A stretch of DNA of 64,000 bases from the NCBI GenBank assembly GCA_031553875.1, contig JAVBKU010000006.1:58419-122418 (forward strand), written 5' to 3'. A program made the translations under genes and the position numbers. The notes below the pieces were generated by a model that worked only from the letters and a program-made list of their open reading frames with translations, ran no database searches and was not told where the DNA came from. Source of the DNA: JAVBKU01 sp031553875. GTDB lineage: Bacteria; Bacteroidota; Bacteroidia; Bacteroidales; Rikenellaceae. The stretch's first letter is position 1, and every line of letters starts with the position of its first letter. Shown piece after piece: positions 23,909 through 31,703 of this stretch.

Positions 23909-23916
23909 CAAATATA
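23909..23916 (-). promoter_or_regulatory. Early promoter -7 box
   Basis: TATATTTG on the minus strand is a perfect TAnnTTTG. Transcription would begin inside or at the edge of the palindromic operator, 25-30 bases before the Ner-like gene. Confidence 0.55.
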
Positions 23917-23964
23917 TACACAATTTGAAAACAAACAACACGAAACGCAAAAATAATTTTCAAA

Positions 23965-24654
23965 ATGAAAATAAATATATCCAAGCCTGAGGTCTTGGAT
24001 CGGGCCAAAGAGGCCAATAATATTAGTAGTGATGCTGATTTAGCGCGCCTACTGGGCGTATCTCCGGCTACTGTATCAAACTGGAGAGCCAGGGAGAGTC
24101 TTGACTACGACCTTGTGTTTTCAAAATGTGAACACGTGAGCTTCGACTGGCTACTTCGAGGTAAGGGCGAGATGCTGAATAATAATTCAGAGCAGGATAT
24201 TGTTGGCATAACCCGATACCAATCAGCAACCAATACAGTAGAACAGTCTATACCCATATACGACCTACCCATGAGCGTGGTGTTGAGCGACTTTCTTAAC
24301 CAGCCCAAGGAAGCCAAGGATCATCTCGCATTGCCGGGACTCCCGAAGTGCGACGGCGCGATCCGCGCGTGGGGTAACATGATGGCTCCGGAAATCAAGG
24401 CCGGCGACCTGATCGTTTATAAACGGGTGAAGGATCTGCGCGATGGGATATGGTTTGGGCAGATCTACCTGCTGTCGGTAGATCGCGAAGGCGAGGAGTA
24501 CATTATGGTGCAATACGTCGAGGAGTCAGAGCAGGAACAGTACGTAAGGCTGGTCAGCGGCAATCCGGGGAAGTTTCGCCCACAGGAAGTGCGGCTCGAC
24601 TCTATCAAGGCCGCGGCAATGGTCAAGGCAAGTATCAGATACAGAGCTATATAA
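23965..24654 (+). CDS. Phage repressor, HTH plus inactivated S24 domain
   Basis: The 229-residue protein has an XRE-type HTH at residues 20-45 (SDADLARLLGVSPATVSNWR) and a C-terminal S24/LexA-like domain from about residue 93. In the second gene the cleavage site is Ala-Gly and the dyad is Ser/Lys. Here the same aligned positions read V105-V106, Met139 (in WGNMMAPEI) and Gln183 (in IMVQYVEE). Self-cleavage should therefore not occur. It would bind the operator and hold lysogeny. It points to the left end, as Mu c does. Confidence 0.85.
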   Translation: MKINISKPEVLDRAKEANNISSDADLARLLGVSPATVSNWRARESLDYDLVFSKCEHVSFDWLLRGKGEMLNNNSEQDIVGITRYQSATNTVEQSIPIYDLPMSVVLSDFLNQPKEAKDHLALPGLPKCDGAIRAWGNMMAPEIKAGDLIVYKRVKDLRDGIWFGQIYLLSVDREGEEYIMVQYVEESEQEQYVRLVSGNPGKFRPQEVRLDSIKAAAMVKASIRYRAI

Positions 24655-24672
24655 ACAATGCTGCAATACTAA

Positions 24673-24710
24673 AAAGATGGTGGGCGCCGTTACTTACGCT
24701 CACCATCTTT
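24673..24710 (+). terminator. Terminator between the two S24 genes
   Basis: AAAGATGGTG and CACCATCTTT form a 10-bp stem extended by GCG/CGC, followed by ATTTA. The next gene's ATG lies only 10 bases beyond it, so read-through or a promoter inside this region must supply the second gene. Confidence 0.7.
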
Positions 24711-24719
24711 ATTTACTAT

Positions 24720-25178
24720 ATGAATTATAACATAGTCCGAAAATTCATTCTACGATCAGATTACATTATTGATGAACAAACAGTACCACTTTACGATTTA
24801 CAAGCCGTTGCCGGCATCTCCTCGCTATATGTGGGGAACGAAACACCAACCGAACAAATACAGATACAGGGCGTGCCTCCGTGTAACGGCGCGATACCGG
24901 TGATCGGCGACAGCATGGAACCCCTATTCACTGCTGGAGACATCGCGCTTTACAGAATAGTACCGAATCGCCGCGGAGGGCTATATTTCGGCAATATCTA
25001 CCTGATAGCTTTTGACCTCGATGGAGAGGAATGTATCACGATCAAGTATGTACACGAGTCGGAAACCCCGGGATACTATCGCCTCGAGAGTGAAAATCCC
25101 CGCCACAAACCACGTGAAATTCCCGCGAGTAGTGTGCGCCTGATGGGTATAGTTCAGGCTATCGTGAGACCCATTTAA
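24720..25178 (+). CDS. HTH-less S24 peptidase-like protein (UmuD-like layout)
   Basis: From the ATG at 24720 the product is 152 residues and has no DNA-binding domain. It keeps an Ala31-Gly32 site (QAVAGISS), Ser65 (VIGDSMEPLF) and Lys109 (ITIKYVHE). The Ala-Gly to Ser distance is 34 residues, as in LexA/UmuD. The Ser-Lys spacing of 44 equals the spacing of the changed residues in the upstream repressor. Size and layout match UmuD. A longer reading from 24450 overlaps the repressor and lies across the terminator, so it is rejected. Possible roles are a cleavable partner or antirepressor of the dead repressor. Confidence 0.82.
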   Translation: MNYNIVRKFILRSDYIIDEQTVPLYDLQAVAGISSLYVGNETPTEQIQIQGVPPCNGAIPVIGDSMEPLFTAGDIALYRIVPNRRGGLYFGNIYLIAFDLDGEECITIKYVHESETPGYYRLESENPRHKPREIPASSVRLMGIVQAIVRPI

Positions 25179-25286
25179 GAGCATGTAAAAGCACTTTTTA
25201 TAGTATTTTTTACATGAATAACAGATAAATAACTGTCATTCAGTATTTTATATTGTTTTTAATGGTGTCGAAACCCCTCAAAAAAT

Positions 25287-25364
25287 GGTATTATGGGGGG
25301 TCGAATCGTTCAAAAATGCCACTTTTTGCCCTCGTTTTTGGCACTATGGGGGGGCGAATCGTTC
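25287..25364. repeat. Two 25-bp direct repeats near the phage left end
   Basis: Copies at 25287-25311 and 25340-25364 agree at 22 of 25 positions and share the cores TATGGGGGG and CGAATCGTTC. The spacing is 53 bp, about five helical turns. They could be transposase-binding sites of the left end. Confidence 0.6.
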
Positions 25365-25370
25365 GTTTTT

Positions 25371-25406
25371 GTAACCCCAACTGTAACCCCATCAGTAACC
25401 CCAACA
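25371..25406. repeat. Three 12-bp tandem repeats
   Basis: GTAACCCC recurs at 25371, 25383 and 25395 with a 12-bp period. They lie just after the 25-bp repeats and may add binding sites. Confidence 0.55.
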
Positions 25407-25795
25407 AGTATTTTTCGTATTTTTCTCAAAAACGAAATGTACAATCTTGCGATAAGATGTATATCTTTGATGGCAGATTAAACCCCGATTAACCACCTTT
25501 TAGGCGCTCCTTTGCGCCTGGGTACTTCGGGGTGGGAATGTGCCGCACAACGCGGCGACGGCCGTATTTAGGCGCAAAAAAGGGCGCAAACCGCAAGGGC
25601 GCGCCCGGAATTACTCTTAAATTATAACAATCACCACAAAAGGTGCGGCGAAATTATAAGCGAATTATCATGAATTGCACATTTGGTTTGTGAGTGTCGA
25701 TTTTACTTACCCGCATAAAGCATTGATATACTATGCGTTGTACGTGTTTTAAGCGTCTACCTTTTGTACATTTCGTTTGTGCCCCCATACAAATT

Positions 25796-27364
25796 ATGAA
25801 AAGAGTTTGCTTAGTATGTTTACTGTTCGTGGCGTCTGCGGCCGCGGCGCAGGTGAAACAGGTGAAGATCGACCCCTCCCGAGTGTTCCAGACCATAGAT
25901 AATTTCGCCGCTGCCGATGCCTGGAGCGGTAATTTCGTCGGTAAATACTGGGGCGAGCGGGAGAAGGCGCAGATATCCGAATGGCTGTTCAGCAGCGGGT
26001 ACGACGGAGGCGGTAACCCTAAGGGCATCGGCCTCTCCCTATGGAGGGTCAACCTCGGCGCGGGGTCGTGGGAGCAGGATAATCCCGACATTATGCCGTT
26101 GCAACGCCGTGCCGAGTCGTTCAAGACTATCGACGGCGAGCATTACGACTGGGGTAAGTGCGCCGGACAGCGCTACTTTATGGAGAAGGCCAAAGAGCTC
26201 GGGTGCAATAACTTCCTGTTGTTCTCCAACTCGCCCCTGGTGCAGTACACCCTCAACAGTAAGGGTTACGCCCCGACCGACAACAACGCCAATATAAAGC
26301 CCGAATGCTATGACCTTTACGGTGACTACCTCGCCGAAGTGACGGGGCATTTCGTTAAGAACGGATTTAATATTTCCTATGTAAGCCCGATCAACGAGCC
26401 TCAGGTCAATTGGAACAGAACCACGCAGGAGGGATCCCCGTGGCGCAAAAGCGAGATGAAGAAGATGTTCGTGTCGTTGGATAAAGCCCTCTCTGCCCGC
26501 CCCTCGCTCTCGGGCGTGAAGATATTGGTCGGGGAGTGCGCTTCGGTGCCGGTGCTTTATGCCGAGGATGCGTCCCTCACCAAGCGTTTCGGCGGCAGCG
26601 GTGATGCTCCGCATATGATAGCGCAGGCCTTGTTCGACAAAAATTCTCCCAACTACATAGGCGACCTGAAGCATGTCCCCGCGCTTGTGTGCGGACATAG
26701 CTACCACAACCATCTGAAGAATAAGGAGATGGTCGAGGTGCGGGCCAAGGTGAAGGACGAATGCGCGAAATACGGGATCGCCTACCAGCAGACCGAATGG
26801 TGCATGCTGCCCAGTTACCTGCCTCCCATGGATGGATTCACTGCTGACTGGGCCAGAGGCAATAGGGGCGATATACAGGTAGGGCTGCTCATGGGCCGCC
26901 TGATATACACCGATTTTGTCCACGCGGGTTCCGAGGCGTGGGGCTACTGGAAGGGGATGGAATTGAACGGCAATCATGCGCTGGTAGCCCTCCACGCGCA
27001 GAACAGCAATATATTCGAGGGAGGCACGGTGTCGGCCAACAAGATACTCTGGGCTCTGGGGAATTACAGTTTCTTTATCCGTCCGGGTTATAAGAGGATA
27101 GAGCTCAGCGGGGCGGACGATCCGGATACATTGGTCGCTTCGGCCTACGTTTCCGGGGACGGCTCCCGCATAGTGGCCGTTTTTGTGAACAGCGCTTTCG
27201 TTGACCAGGAGGTGGTGCTGAGCGGACCTAAAAAGGTTAAAGGGGTCTCAGTTTACCGTACCGATGAGAGGACCGACCTCGCCCGCGTGTACACCTCCGC
27301 CAAGTCGCCTGAAAAATACCTGATCCCCGCGCGCTCGCTGGTGACGGTCGTGCTGGATATGTAA
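25796..27364 (+). CDS. Secreted GH30 family glycoside hydrolase
   Basis: The 522-residue protein begins with a signal peptide (MKRVCLVCLLFVASAAAAQ). The GH30 catalytic pair is visible: acid/base Glu201 in SPINEPQVNW and nucleophile Glu334 in YQQTEWCML. The first segment IDNFAAADAWSGNFVGKYWG and the KGIGLSLWRVNLGAGS stretch fit the endo-beta-1,6-galactanase-like part of GH30. The last 90 residues form a beta side domain. The start is at 25796; an upstream reading would lack the signal peptide at its N-terminus. It lies convergent to the IclR gene. Confidence 0.85.
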   Translation: MKRVCLVCLLFVASAAAAQVKQVKIDPSRVFQTIDNFAAADAWSGNFVGKYWGEREKAQISEWLFSSGYDGGGNPKGIGLSLWRVNLGAGSWEQDNPDIMPLQRRAESFKTIDGEHYDWGKCAGQRYFMEKAKELGCNNFLLFSNSPLVQYTLNSKGYAPTDNNANIKPECYDLYGDYLAEVTGHFVKNGFNISYVSPINEPQVNWNRTTQEGSPWRKSEMKKMFVSLDKALSARPSLSGVKILVGECASVPVLYAEDASLTKRFGGSGDAPHMIAQALFDKNSPNYIGDLKHVPALVCGHSYHNHLKNKEMVEVRAKVKDECAKYGIAYQQTEWCMLPSYLPPMDGFTADWARGNRGDIQVGLLMGRLIYTDFVHAGSEAWGYWKGMELNGNHALVALHAQNSNIFEGGTVSANKILWALGNYSFFIRPGYKRIELSGADDPDTLVASAYVSGDGSRIVAVFVNSAFVDQEVVLSGPKKVKGVSVYRTDERTDLARVYTSAKSPEKYLIPARSLVTVVLDM

Positions 27365-27384
27365 TTATTGTCGGCTCGCGCAGG

Positions 27385-28125
27385 TTAAGAATTGAGCTTG
27401 CCGTTGATCTCTGCAGCAGCTTCTTTTAGCAGGGAGATTAGTTTGGGCCGCTCTGCGGGAGAGAAGCGTATCTCGGGCAGATAGACGCCCAGGGAGGCGA
27501 TGACCTCGCCGTCTTTGAATATAGGTACGGCAAGCCCTGCCACATGGTTGCGGTTGCAGTATACCTCCACGCCGTTGCCGCGGATATCTCCCAGAAGCCT
27601 TACGAGGTCCGCTTTGGTACGGGCTTCGGGCCAATCCTCTTTGGTCGGCAGGCCCACCCTCTTTATGAGTTCGTCCAGTTCCCGGGCGGGGTAGTGGGAG
27701 AGTATCATCCTGCCTGTGGTGGTCCTGAATACGGAGGCCTCGCCTGCGGTCCTCACCTGCAGCTCGCGCGTGCAGGGTATTTCGTGGAGTACGACGCGTT
27801 TGTCGTTCCTTACGACCGAAAGTATGACCTGCTCCCCGATCTCAGCCCCCAGACTCTCCATGGTGCTTCGCGCCACGTCTATCAGTTCCGTGTTGCGCAG
27901 GCGGGAGTCGGCGAGGCGGTAGGCCTGGGGTCCCAGCTTGTAACCCCTCTTGGTAGAGGTGACGTGCTCCACATAGCCCCTGCCCACGAGCGTACGCAGG
28001 ATGTTGGCGCAGGTGCCGTGGTTGAGCTCCAGCGAGTCGGCGATCTCCGAGAGCCCGAGCTCGCGGTCGGCGTTCTCGGCCAGCAATTCGAGTATGTTGA
28101 AAGCCCTGTGTATGACCTGTATCAT
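27385..28125 (-). CDS. IclR family transcriptional regulator
   Basis: The 246-residue protein has an N-terminal winged HTH (LGLSEIADSLELNHGTCANI, then LRTLVGRGYVEHV) and a C-terminal effector domain (FRTTTGRMILSHYPARELDE, VEVYCNRNHVAGLAVPIF, EVIASLGVYLPE). IclR regulators often control uptake and breakdown of sugars or aromatic and uronic acids. It is divergent from the MFS-dehydratase-SDR-RraA operon, and two palindromes in the gap are likely operators. The ATG at 28125 is preferred to the GTG at 28131. Confidence 0.88.
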   Translation of the reverse strand: MIQVIHRAFNILELLAENADRELGLSEIADSLELNHGTCANILRTLVGRGYVEHVTSTKRGYKLGPQAYRLADSRLRNTELIDVARSTMESLGAEIGEQVILSVVRNDKRVVLHEIPCTRELQVRTAGEASVFRTTTGRMILSHYPARELDELIKRVGLPTKEDWPEARTKADLVRLLGDIRGNGVEVYCNRNHVAGLAVPIFKDGEVIASLGVYLPEIRFSPAERPKLISLLKEAAAEINGKLNS

Positions 28126-28133
28126 CGGCACAA

Positions 28134-28150
28134 ATTTTATAATGCAAAAT
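28134..28150. promoter_or_regulatory. Putative IclR operator 1
   Basis: ATTTTATAATGCAAAAT lies just upstream of the iclR-type gene start. Its reverse orientation matches operator 2 at 14 of 17 bases. It would mediate autorepression. Confidence 0.5.
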
Positions 28151-28219
28151 TAATCGTAATTTTAGTAAAACAAAATCACATTTTTACGGCTAAATTTTGG
28201 AGAATGAAATAATTTGCAT

Positions 28220-28236
28220 ATTTTGCAATGTAAAAT
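28220..28236. promoter_or_regulatory. Putative IclR operator 2
   Basis: ATTTTGCAATGTAAAAT is a near-palindrome with ATTTT/AAAAT arms, 20 bases before the MFS gene. A further half site with CATTGTAAAAT follows at 28247-28257. Confidence 0.5.
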
Positions 28237-28255
28237 CACTCCATAACATTGTAAA

Positions 28256-29536
28256 ATGAAAAGGATTGCCATTCCATACAAGATCCCATATAAGTGGGAG
28301 TTGATAATAATGTTGTGGTTCGCCTATTTCCTCAATCAGGGCGACCGGCAGATATACAGCGCCGTGATCCCCCTTATTAAGGAGGATCTCCACCTGAGCG
28401 ACGTACAGCTCGGTCTCGTGGCGTCGATATTCACCATAGTTTACGGATGTCTCGTTCCCTTCGCGGGTTATCTGGGCGATTTTCTAAAGAGAAAATGGAT
28501 AGTGGTGGCGAGCCTTTTCGTGTTCAGCATCGGCACGCTGCTCACGGGATTCAGCGGAGGATTGATCTCGCTGATCGTCCTGCGCGGGATCACCACCGGC
28601 GGCGGCGAGGCCTTCTACTATCCGGCGGCCACCTCGCTCATAAGCCAGTACCACCAGAAGACAAGGGCCATGGCCATGTCCATCCACCAGACCTCGCTCT
28701 ATGTGGGTATTGTGGCGAGTAGTTTCCTTGCGGCGTATATCGGGGAGATGTTCGGGTGGCGTTTCTCGTTCTTCACCTTCGGTATCGGCGGCCTGATAGT
28801 GGCATTTTATATTATATTCAGGATGAAAGACGTGGCCAACCCCTCACAGGCGTCATCCGGCGAGCAGACGCAGAAAATAATCCCCATAACTCAGGTCGTG
28901 CGGGGGATATTCGCCAAGAGGACGGTGTGGATGCTGTGCATAGCTTTCGGCTGTATGGTGTTCGTGAACGTAGGCTACCTTACCTGGATGTCGGCATTCT
29001 ATCATGAGAAGTTTAGCCTGTCGCTCTCCACGGCGGGATTCACTTCCATGTTCTTCCATTTCGCCCTGGGTATCCTGGGTGTTCTGATCGGGGCGAGGTT
29101 GTCCGACAAGCTGGCGCCTAAGAGAAAGCAGGTGCGTTTCGAGGTTGAGTTCCTCGGACTGCTGTTAGGTGCGCCGTTCATATTTATTATGGGGTGGACT
29201 TCCGACCTGTATGTAAGTTACGCCGCCCTGGCCCTGTTCGGATTCTTCCGCGGGGTGTACGATTCCAACCTCTACGCCGCGCTTTTCGACGTGATAGAGC
29301 CGCGCTACCGCTCCTCGAGCGTGGGAGTGATGATCGCCTTCGCCTTTATAGTCGGGTCGATGGCTCCGGTGGTGCTGGGAGCGATGAAGGGCACTTACGG
29401 CCTGTCGGTTGGTATATCGTCGCTAAGTTTTCTCTATCTTGCGGGGGCGGCGGTGATATTCGTGGCCCTGCGCTACTTCCTCAAGAAGGATTACTATGAG
29501 GAGCAGGCGGTCGACATCGCGGCTGAAACGAAATAA
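28256..29536 (+). CDS. MFS transporter (sugar acid/uronate type)
   Basis: The 426-residue protein has about 12 membrane segments in two halves. The first loop holds GYLGDFLKRKWIVVASL, the MFS loop 2-3 motif. The N-terminal FAYFLNQGDRQIYSAVIPLI and the second-half GARLSDKLAPKRKQVRF are typical of the anion:cation (hexuronate-like) symporter branch. It is the first gene after the operators and likely imports the substrate of the enzymes that follow. Confidence 0.85.
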   Translation: MKRIAIPYKIPYKWELIIMLWFAYFLNQGDRQIYSAVIPLIKEDLHLSDVQLGLVASIFTIVYGCLVPFAGYLGDFLKRKWIVVASLFVFSIGTLLTGFSGGLISLIVLRGITTGGGEAFYYPAATSLISQYHQKTRAMAMSIHQTSLYVGIVASSFLAAYIGEMFGWRFSFFTFGIGGLIVAFYIIFRMKDVANPSQASSGEQTQKIIPITQVVRGIFAKRTVWMLCIAFGCMVFVNVGYLTWMSAFYHEKFSLSLSTAGFTSMFFHFALGILGVLIGARLSDKLAPKRKQVRFEVEFLGLLLGAPFIFIMGWTSDLYVSYAALALFGFFRGVYDSNLYAALFDVIEPRYRSSSVGVMIAFAFIVGSMAPVVLGAMKGTYGLSVGISSLSFLYLAGAAVIFVALRYFLKKDYYEEQAVDIAAETK

Positions 29537-29563
29537 GAATACGTATAAAAACAGATAAGAGTT

Positions 29564-30754
29564 ATGAAAATCATTGACATGAAGGTACGTTGCGTCGCCA
29601 TTCCGACCAACGCCAAACTGCGCCACAACACCGGAGTGCATCCCGGTTACTTCCTCAGGACGATCCTCGAACTCATCACCGACGAGGGTATCGTGGGTCT
29701 GGGCGAGGTGGGCGGCGGCGACTCCCGGGGCGCGCTGCTCAAGCTCAAGCCGAGGATCATCGGGATGAATCCGCTCGACCTCGAGGCCATAAAGCTCAAG
29801 GTGCTGCGCAGTATTTACTATCTCTCCAACGCGAGGCTCTACGCGGCCATAGAGATCGCCTGCCTCGACATTATGGGTAAGGCGTTCAATGTACCGATGC
29901 ACCAGCTCTTGGGCGGTAAGCTGCGCGATTCCGTGCCGATGATAGCCTACCTGTTCTGGCGCTACGACCGCCCGGGCGGCGGCGATGATACCAGGGCTGA
30001 GGATATGGCCGAGCTGTGCCAGCAGTTGCACGATGAACTGGGCGTTACGGCCATGAAGCTCAAGGCGGGTGTGATGGATCCGATGGAAGAAGTGAGGGCC
30101 GTGAAGCTGTGCCGCGAAGCTATGGGCAGCGAATTCGGCCTGCGCATCGATCCCAACGGTATGTGGAGCGTGCCCACCGCCGTGAGAGCCGGCAAGCGCC
30201 TCGAAGAGCTCGAACTGCAATACTACGAAGACCCGTCGTGGGGCCTCGAAGGCATGAAGGCCGTGAGGGAGCAGGTGAGAATCCCCCTGGCCACCAATAT
30301 GTATCCCAATAAGTTCGACGACTTAGGCCCCTCGATACGCGGACGCTCCATAGACGTTATCCTCACCGACCTCCACTACTGGGAGGGTCCGCGCGGGGTG
30401 AAGGACCTGGTAGCCGTGTGCCGTACGTTCAACCTCGGCGTGGCGATGCACTCGGGAGTCGAATTCGGCGTGGAACTGGCGGCTATGCTGCACACCGCCG
30501 CGACCATCCCGCAGATGAGCATGCAGGGTGATGCCCACTACCACTACCTCGAGGACGATATTATCCAGGGGGGCAAGATGAAGTATGTGGACGGCGCTAT
30601 CCGGGTGCCCGACGGTCCCGGTCTGGGCGTGGCCCTCGACGAGGAGAAGATGGAGAAATACGAGCGTTACTACGAAAAGATGGGCGACTACTACGCGAGG
30701 TATCATGAGGACCTCCGTCGCCCGGACTGGTATCCCAATGTAGGCGGAATCTAA
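29564..30754 (+). CDS. Enolase superfamily sugar-acid dehydratase
   Basis: The 396-residue protein has the N-terminal capping domain and a barrel with the KxK base motif (AMKLKAGV), metal ligands in LRIDPNGMWS and YYEDPSWGLE, and an opposite acid/base His region in VAMHSGVEFGVELAAML. This is the mandelate racemase/glucarate dehydratase branch. Dehydration of a hexaric or hexonic acid is likely; the exact substrate cannot be told. It is between the transporter and an SDR, with short gaps. Confidence 0.82.
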   Translation: MKIIDMKVRCVAIPTNAKLRHNTGVHPGYFLRTILELITDEGIVGLGEVGGGDSRGALLKLKPRIIGMNPLDLEAIKLKVLRSIYYLSNARLYAAIEIACLDIMGKAFNVPMHQLLGGKLRDSVPMIAYLFWRYDRPGGGDDTRAEDMAELCQQLHDELGVTAMKLKAGVMDPMEEVRAVKLCREAMGSEFGLRIDPNGMWSVPTAVRAGKRLEELELQYYEDPSWGLEGMKAVREQVRIPLATNMYPNKFDDLGPSIRGRSIDVILTDLHYWEGPRGVKDLVAVCRTFNLGVAMHSGVEFGVELAAMLHTAATIPQMSMQGDAHYHYLEDDIIQGGKMKYVDGAIRVPDGPGLGVALDEEKMEKYERYYEKMGDYYARYHEDLRRPDWYPNVGGI

Positions 30755-30766
30755 AACCATACGGCG

Positions 30767-31537
30767 ATGATCGCAGAACTGACAGATATTACAGGCAAGA
30801 CCGCCCTCATAACAGGCGGCAGCCAGGGTATAGGCAAGGCCCTGTCGCTGGCTCTGGCCGAGCGTGGCGCGGACGTGGTGATAAATTATCGCTCGGGCCA
30901 CGACAAGGCCCTCCAGACCAAGGCTGAGATCGAGAGCATGGGGCGGCGTTGTTACCTCCACGCCTGCGACCTTTCCCGCGTCGAGGCGGCCGGGGAGATA
31001 GCCGATTTTGTGCGTAGCGAGGGACTCTCGGTGGATATTCTTGTGCTTTGTGCCTCGGTGCAGGTACGCAAGGAATGGAATGAGATAACCCCCGAAGAGT
31101 TCGAGATGCAGATGAATACCAACTTCCGCTCTTCGCTCCAGCTTATACAGCGGTTTTATCCGGGGATGGAGGAAAGGAAGTGGGGCAGGATACTGACCAT
31201 CGGCAGCGTGCAGCAGATACGCCCGCAGGGGCAGATGGTGGTCTACTCGGCGGCCAAGTCGGCGCAGGTGAATATGGTGAGGACCCTTGCTATCCAGTTC
31301 GCTCCCCACGGGGTGACGATCAACAACCTCGCTCCCGGGGCCATAACTACGGGGCGCAACGAGGCTGTGTTGAGGGACGCGGATTACAAACGCGCCACCG
31401 AAGCCAAGATACCCGTAGGCTTTATAGGCGAGCCGGAGGACTGCGCGCCCATGGCGGTGGTGCTGTGCTCCGACGCAGGCCGCTACATCACCGGGCAGGA
31501 CATATTCGTCGACGGAGGTATGGGGTTGCCGGGGTAG
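30767..31537 (+). CDS. Short-chain dehydrogenase/reductase
   Basis: The 256-residue SDR has the TGGSQGIGKALSLALAERGA cofactor motif, a catalytic Ser in LTIGSVQQIRPQGQM, YxxxK in VVYSAAKSAQVNM, and ends with GRYITGQDIFVDGGMG. It oxidises or reduces a sugar or keto-acid with NAD(P). Only 12 bases separate it from the dehydratase, so the two are co-transcribed and probably act in sequence. Confidence 0.88.
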   Translation: MIAELTDITGKTALITGGSQGIGKALSLALAERGADVVINYRSGHDKALQTKAEIESMGRRCYLHACDLSRVEAAGEIADFVRSEGLSVDILVLCASVQVRKEWNEITPEEFEMQMNTNFRSSLQLIQRFYPGMEERKWGRILTIGSVQQIRPQGQMVVYSAAKSAQVNMVRTLAIQFAPHGVTINNLAPGAITTGRNEAVLRDADYKRATEAKIPVGFIGEPEDCAPMAVVLCSDAGRYITGQDIFVDGGMGLPG

Positions 31538-31563
31538 AAGGAGATTATTTGTATCAATAATCC

Positions 31564-31632
31564 GGGTCGCTGTGCGACCCACGGCCCTTGCGCCCATGGC
31601 GCGAAGCGCCAGCGGGGGTGGGCGCAGGGCCG
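31564..31632. repeat. Nested intergenic hairpins
   Basis: Three stems are packed into 69 bases: GGGTCGC/GCGACCC, then an outer GGCCCTTGCGCCC/GGGCGCAGGGCC stem enclosing GGCGC-gaa-GCGCC. The layout matches the 32.5 and 63.6 kb elements, though the sequence differs. It lies between the SDR and RraA-like genes and could attenuate or stabilise the mRNA. Confidence 0.6.
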
Positions 31633-31703
31633 AAGAACAATAGTATGGTCAACAAAAAAGAACAAACAATTATCAACACACATAAATTTCATTAAAAATT
31701 ATC

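Larger units (their letters stand above)
1..25500. mobile_element. Mu-like transposable prophage, contractile tail (partial)
   Basis: The segment carries a MuA-type DDE transposase, a MuB-type ATPase, a GemA/gp16-like protein, DUF3164, Mu gp28-like terminase, gp29-like portal fused to gpF-like MuF, DUF1320 (gp36), gpG-like protein, protease with nested scaffold, tail sheath, tube, tape measure and baseplate genes. The repressor genes point outwards at 24-25 kb, as at the Mu left end, so the left end is to the right of 25178. The right end is off the window. The exact left terminus and 5-bp target duplication could not be fixed; somewhere between 25410 and 25730 is likely. Unlike Mu, the head block (10.9-16.4 kb) is transcribed opposite to the early and tail blocks. 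Confidence 0.93.
25179..25795. other. Left-end region of prophage and host junction, no gene
   Basis: No convincing gene is present. It holds two 25-bp direct repeats, three 12-bp tandem repeats, a hairpin with arms AGGCGC/GCGCCT (25502-25519) and a further GC-rich inverted block near 25580-25610. The phage end and the 5-bp duplication must lie here, but no unambiguous terminal CA could be picked. The last 70 bases probably hold the promoter of the GH30 gene. Confidence 0.5.

Noticed and set aside
23647..23934. N-terminal extension of the MazG-like protein
   Set aside because: It covers the Ner-like gene and early promoter; the MazG fold starts at the ATG at 23646.
24450..24719. N-terminal extension of the second S24 protein
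   Set aside because: It overlaps the repressor in another frame and runs through the terminator hairpin; the ATG at 24720 gives a full S24 domain.
25371..25406. CRISPR array
   Set aside because: The repeat unit is 12 bp with 4-base gaps, far too short; no cas genes are present.
30323..31597. 424-codon minus-strand frame opposite the dehydratase and SDR
   Set aside because: It crosses two well-supported enzymes with intact catalytic motifs on the other strand.
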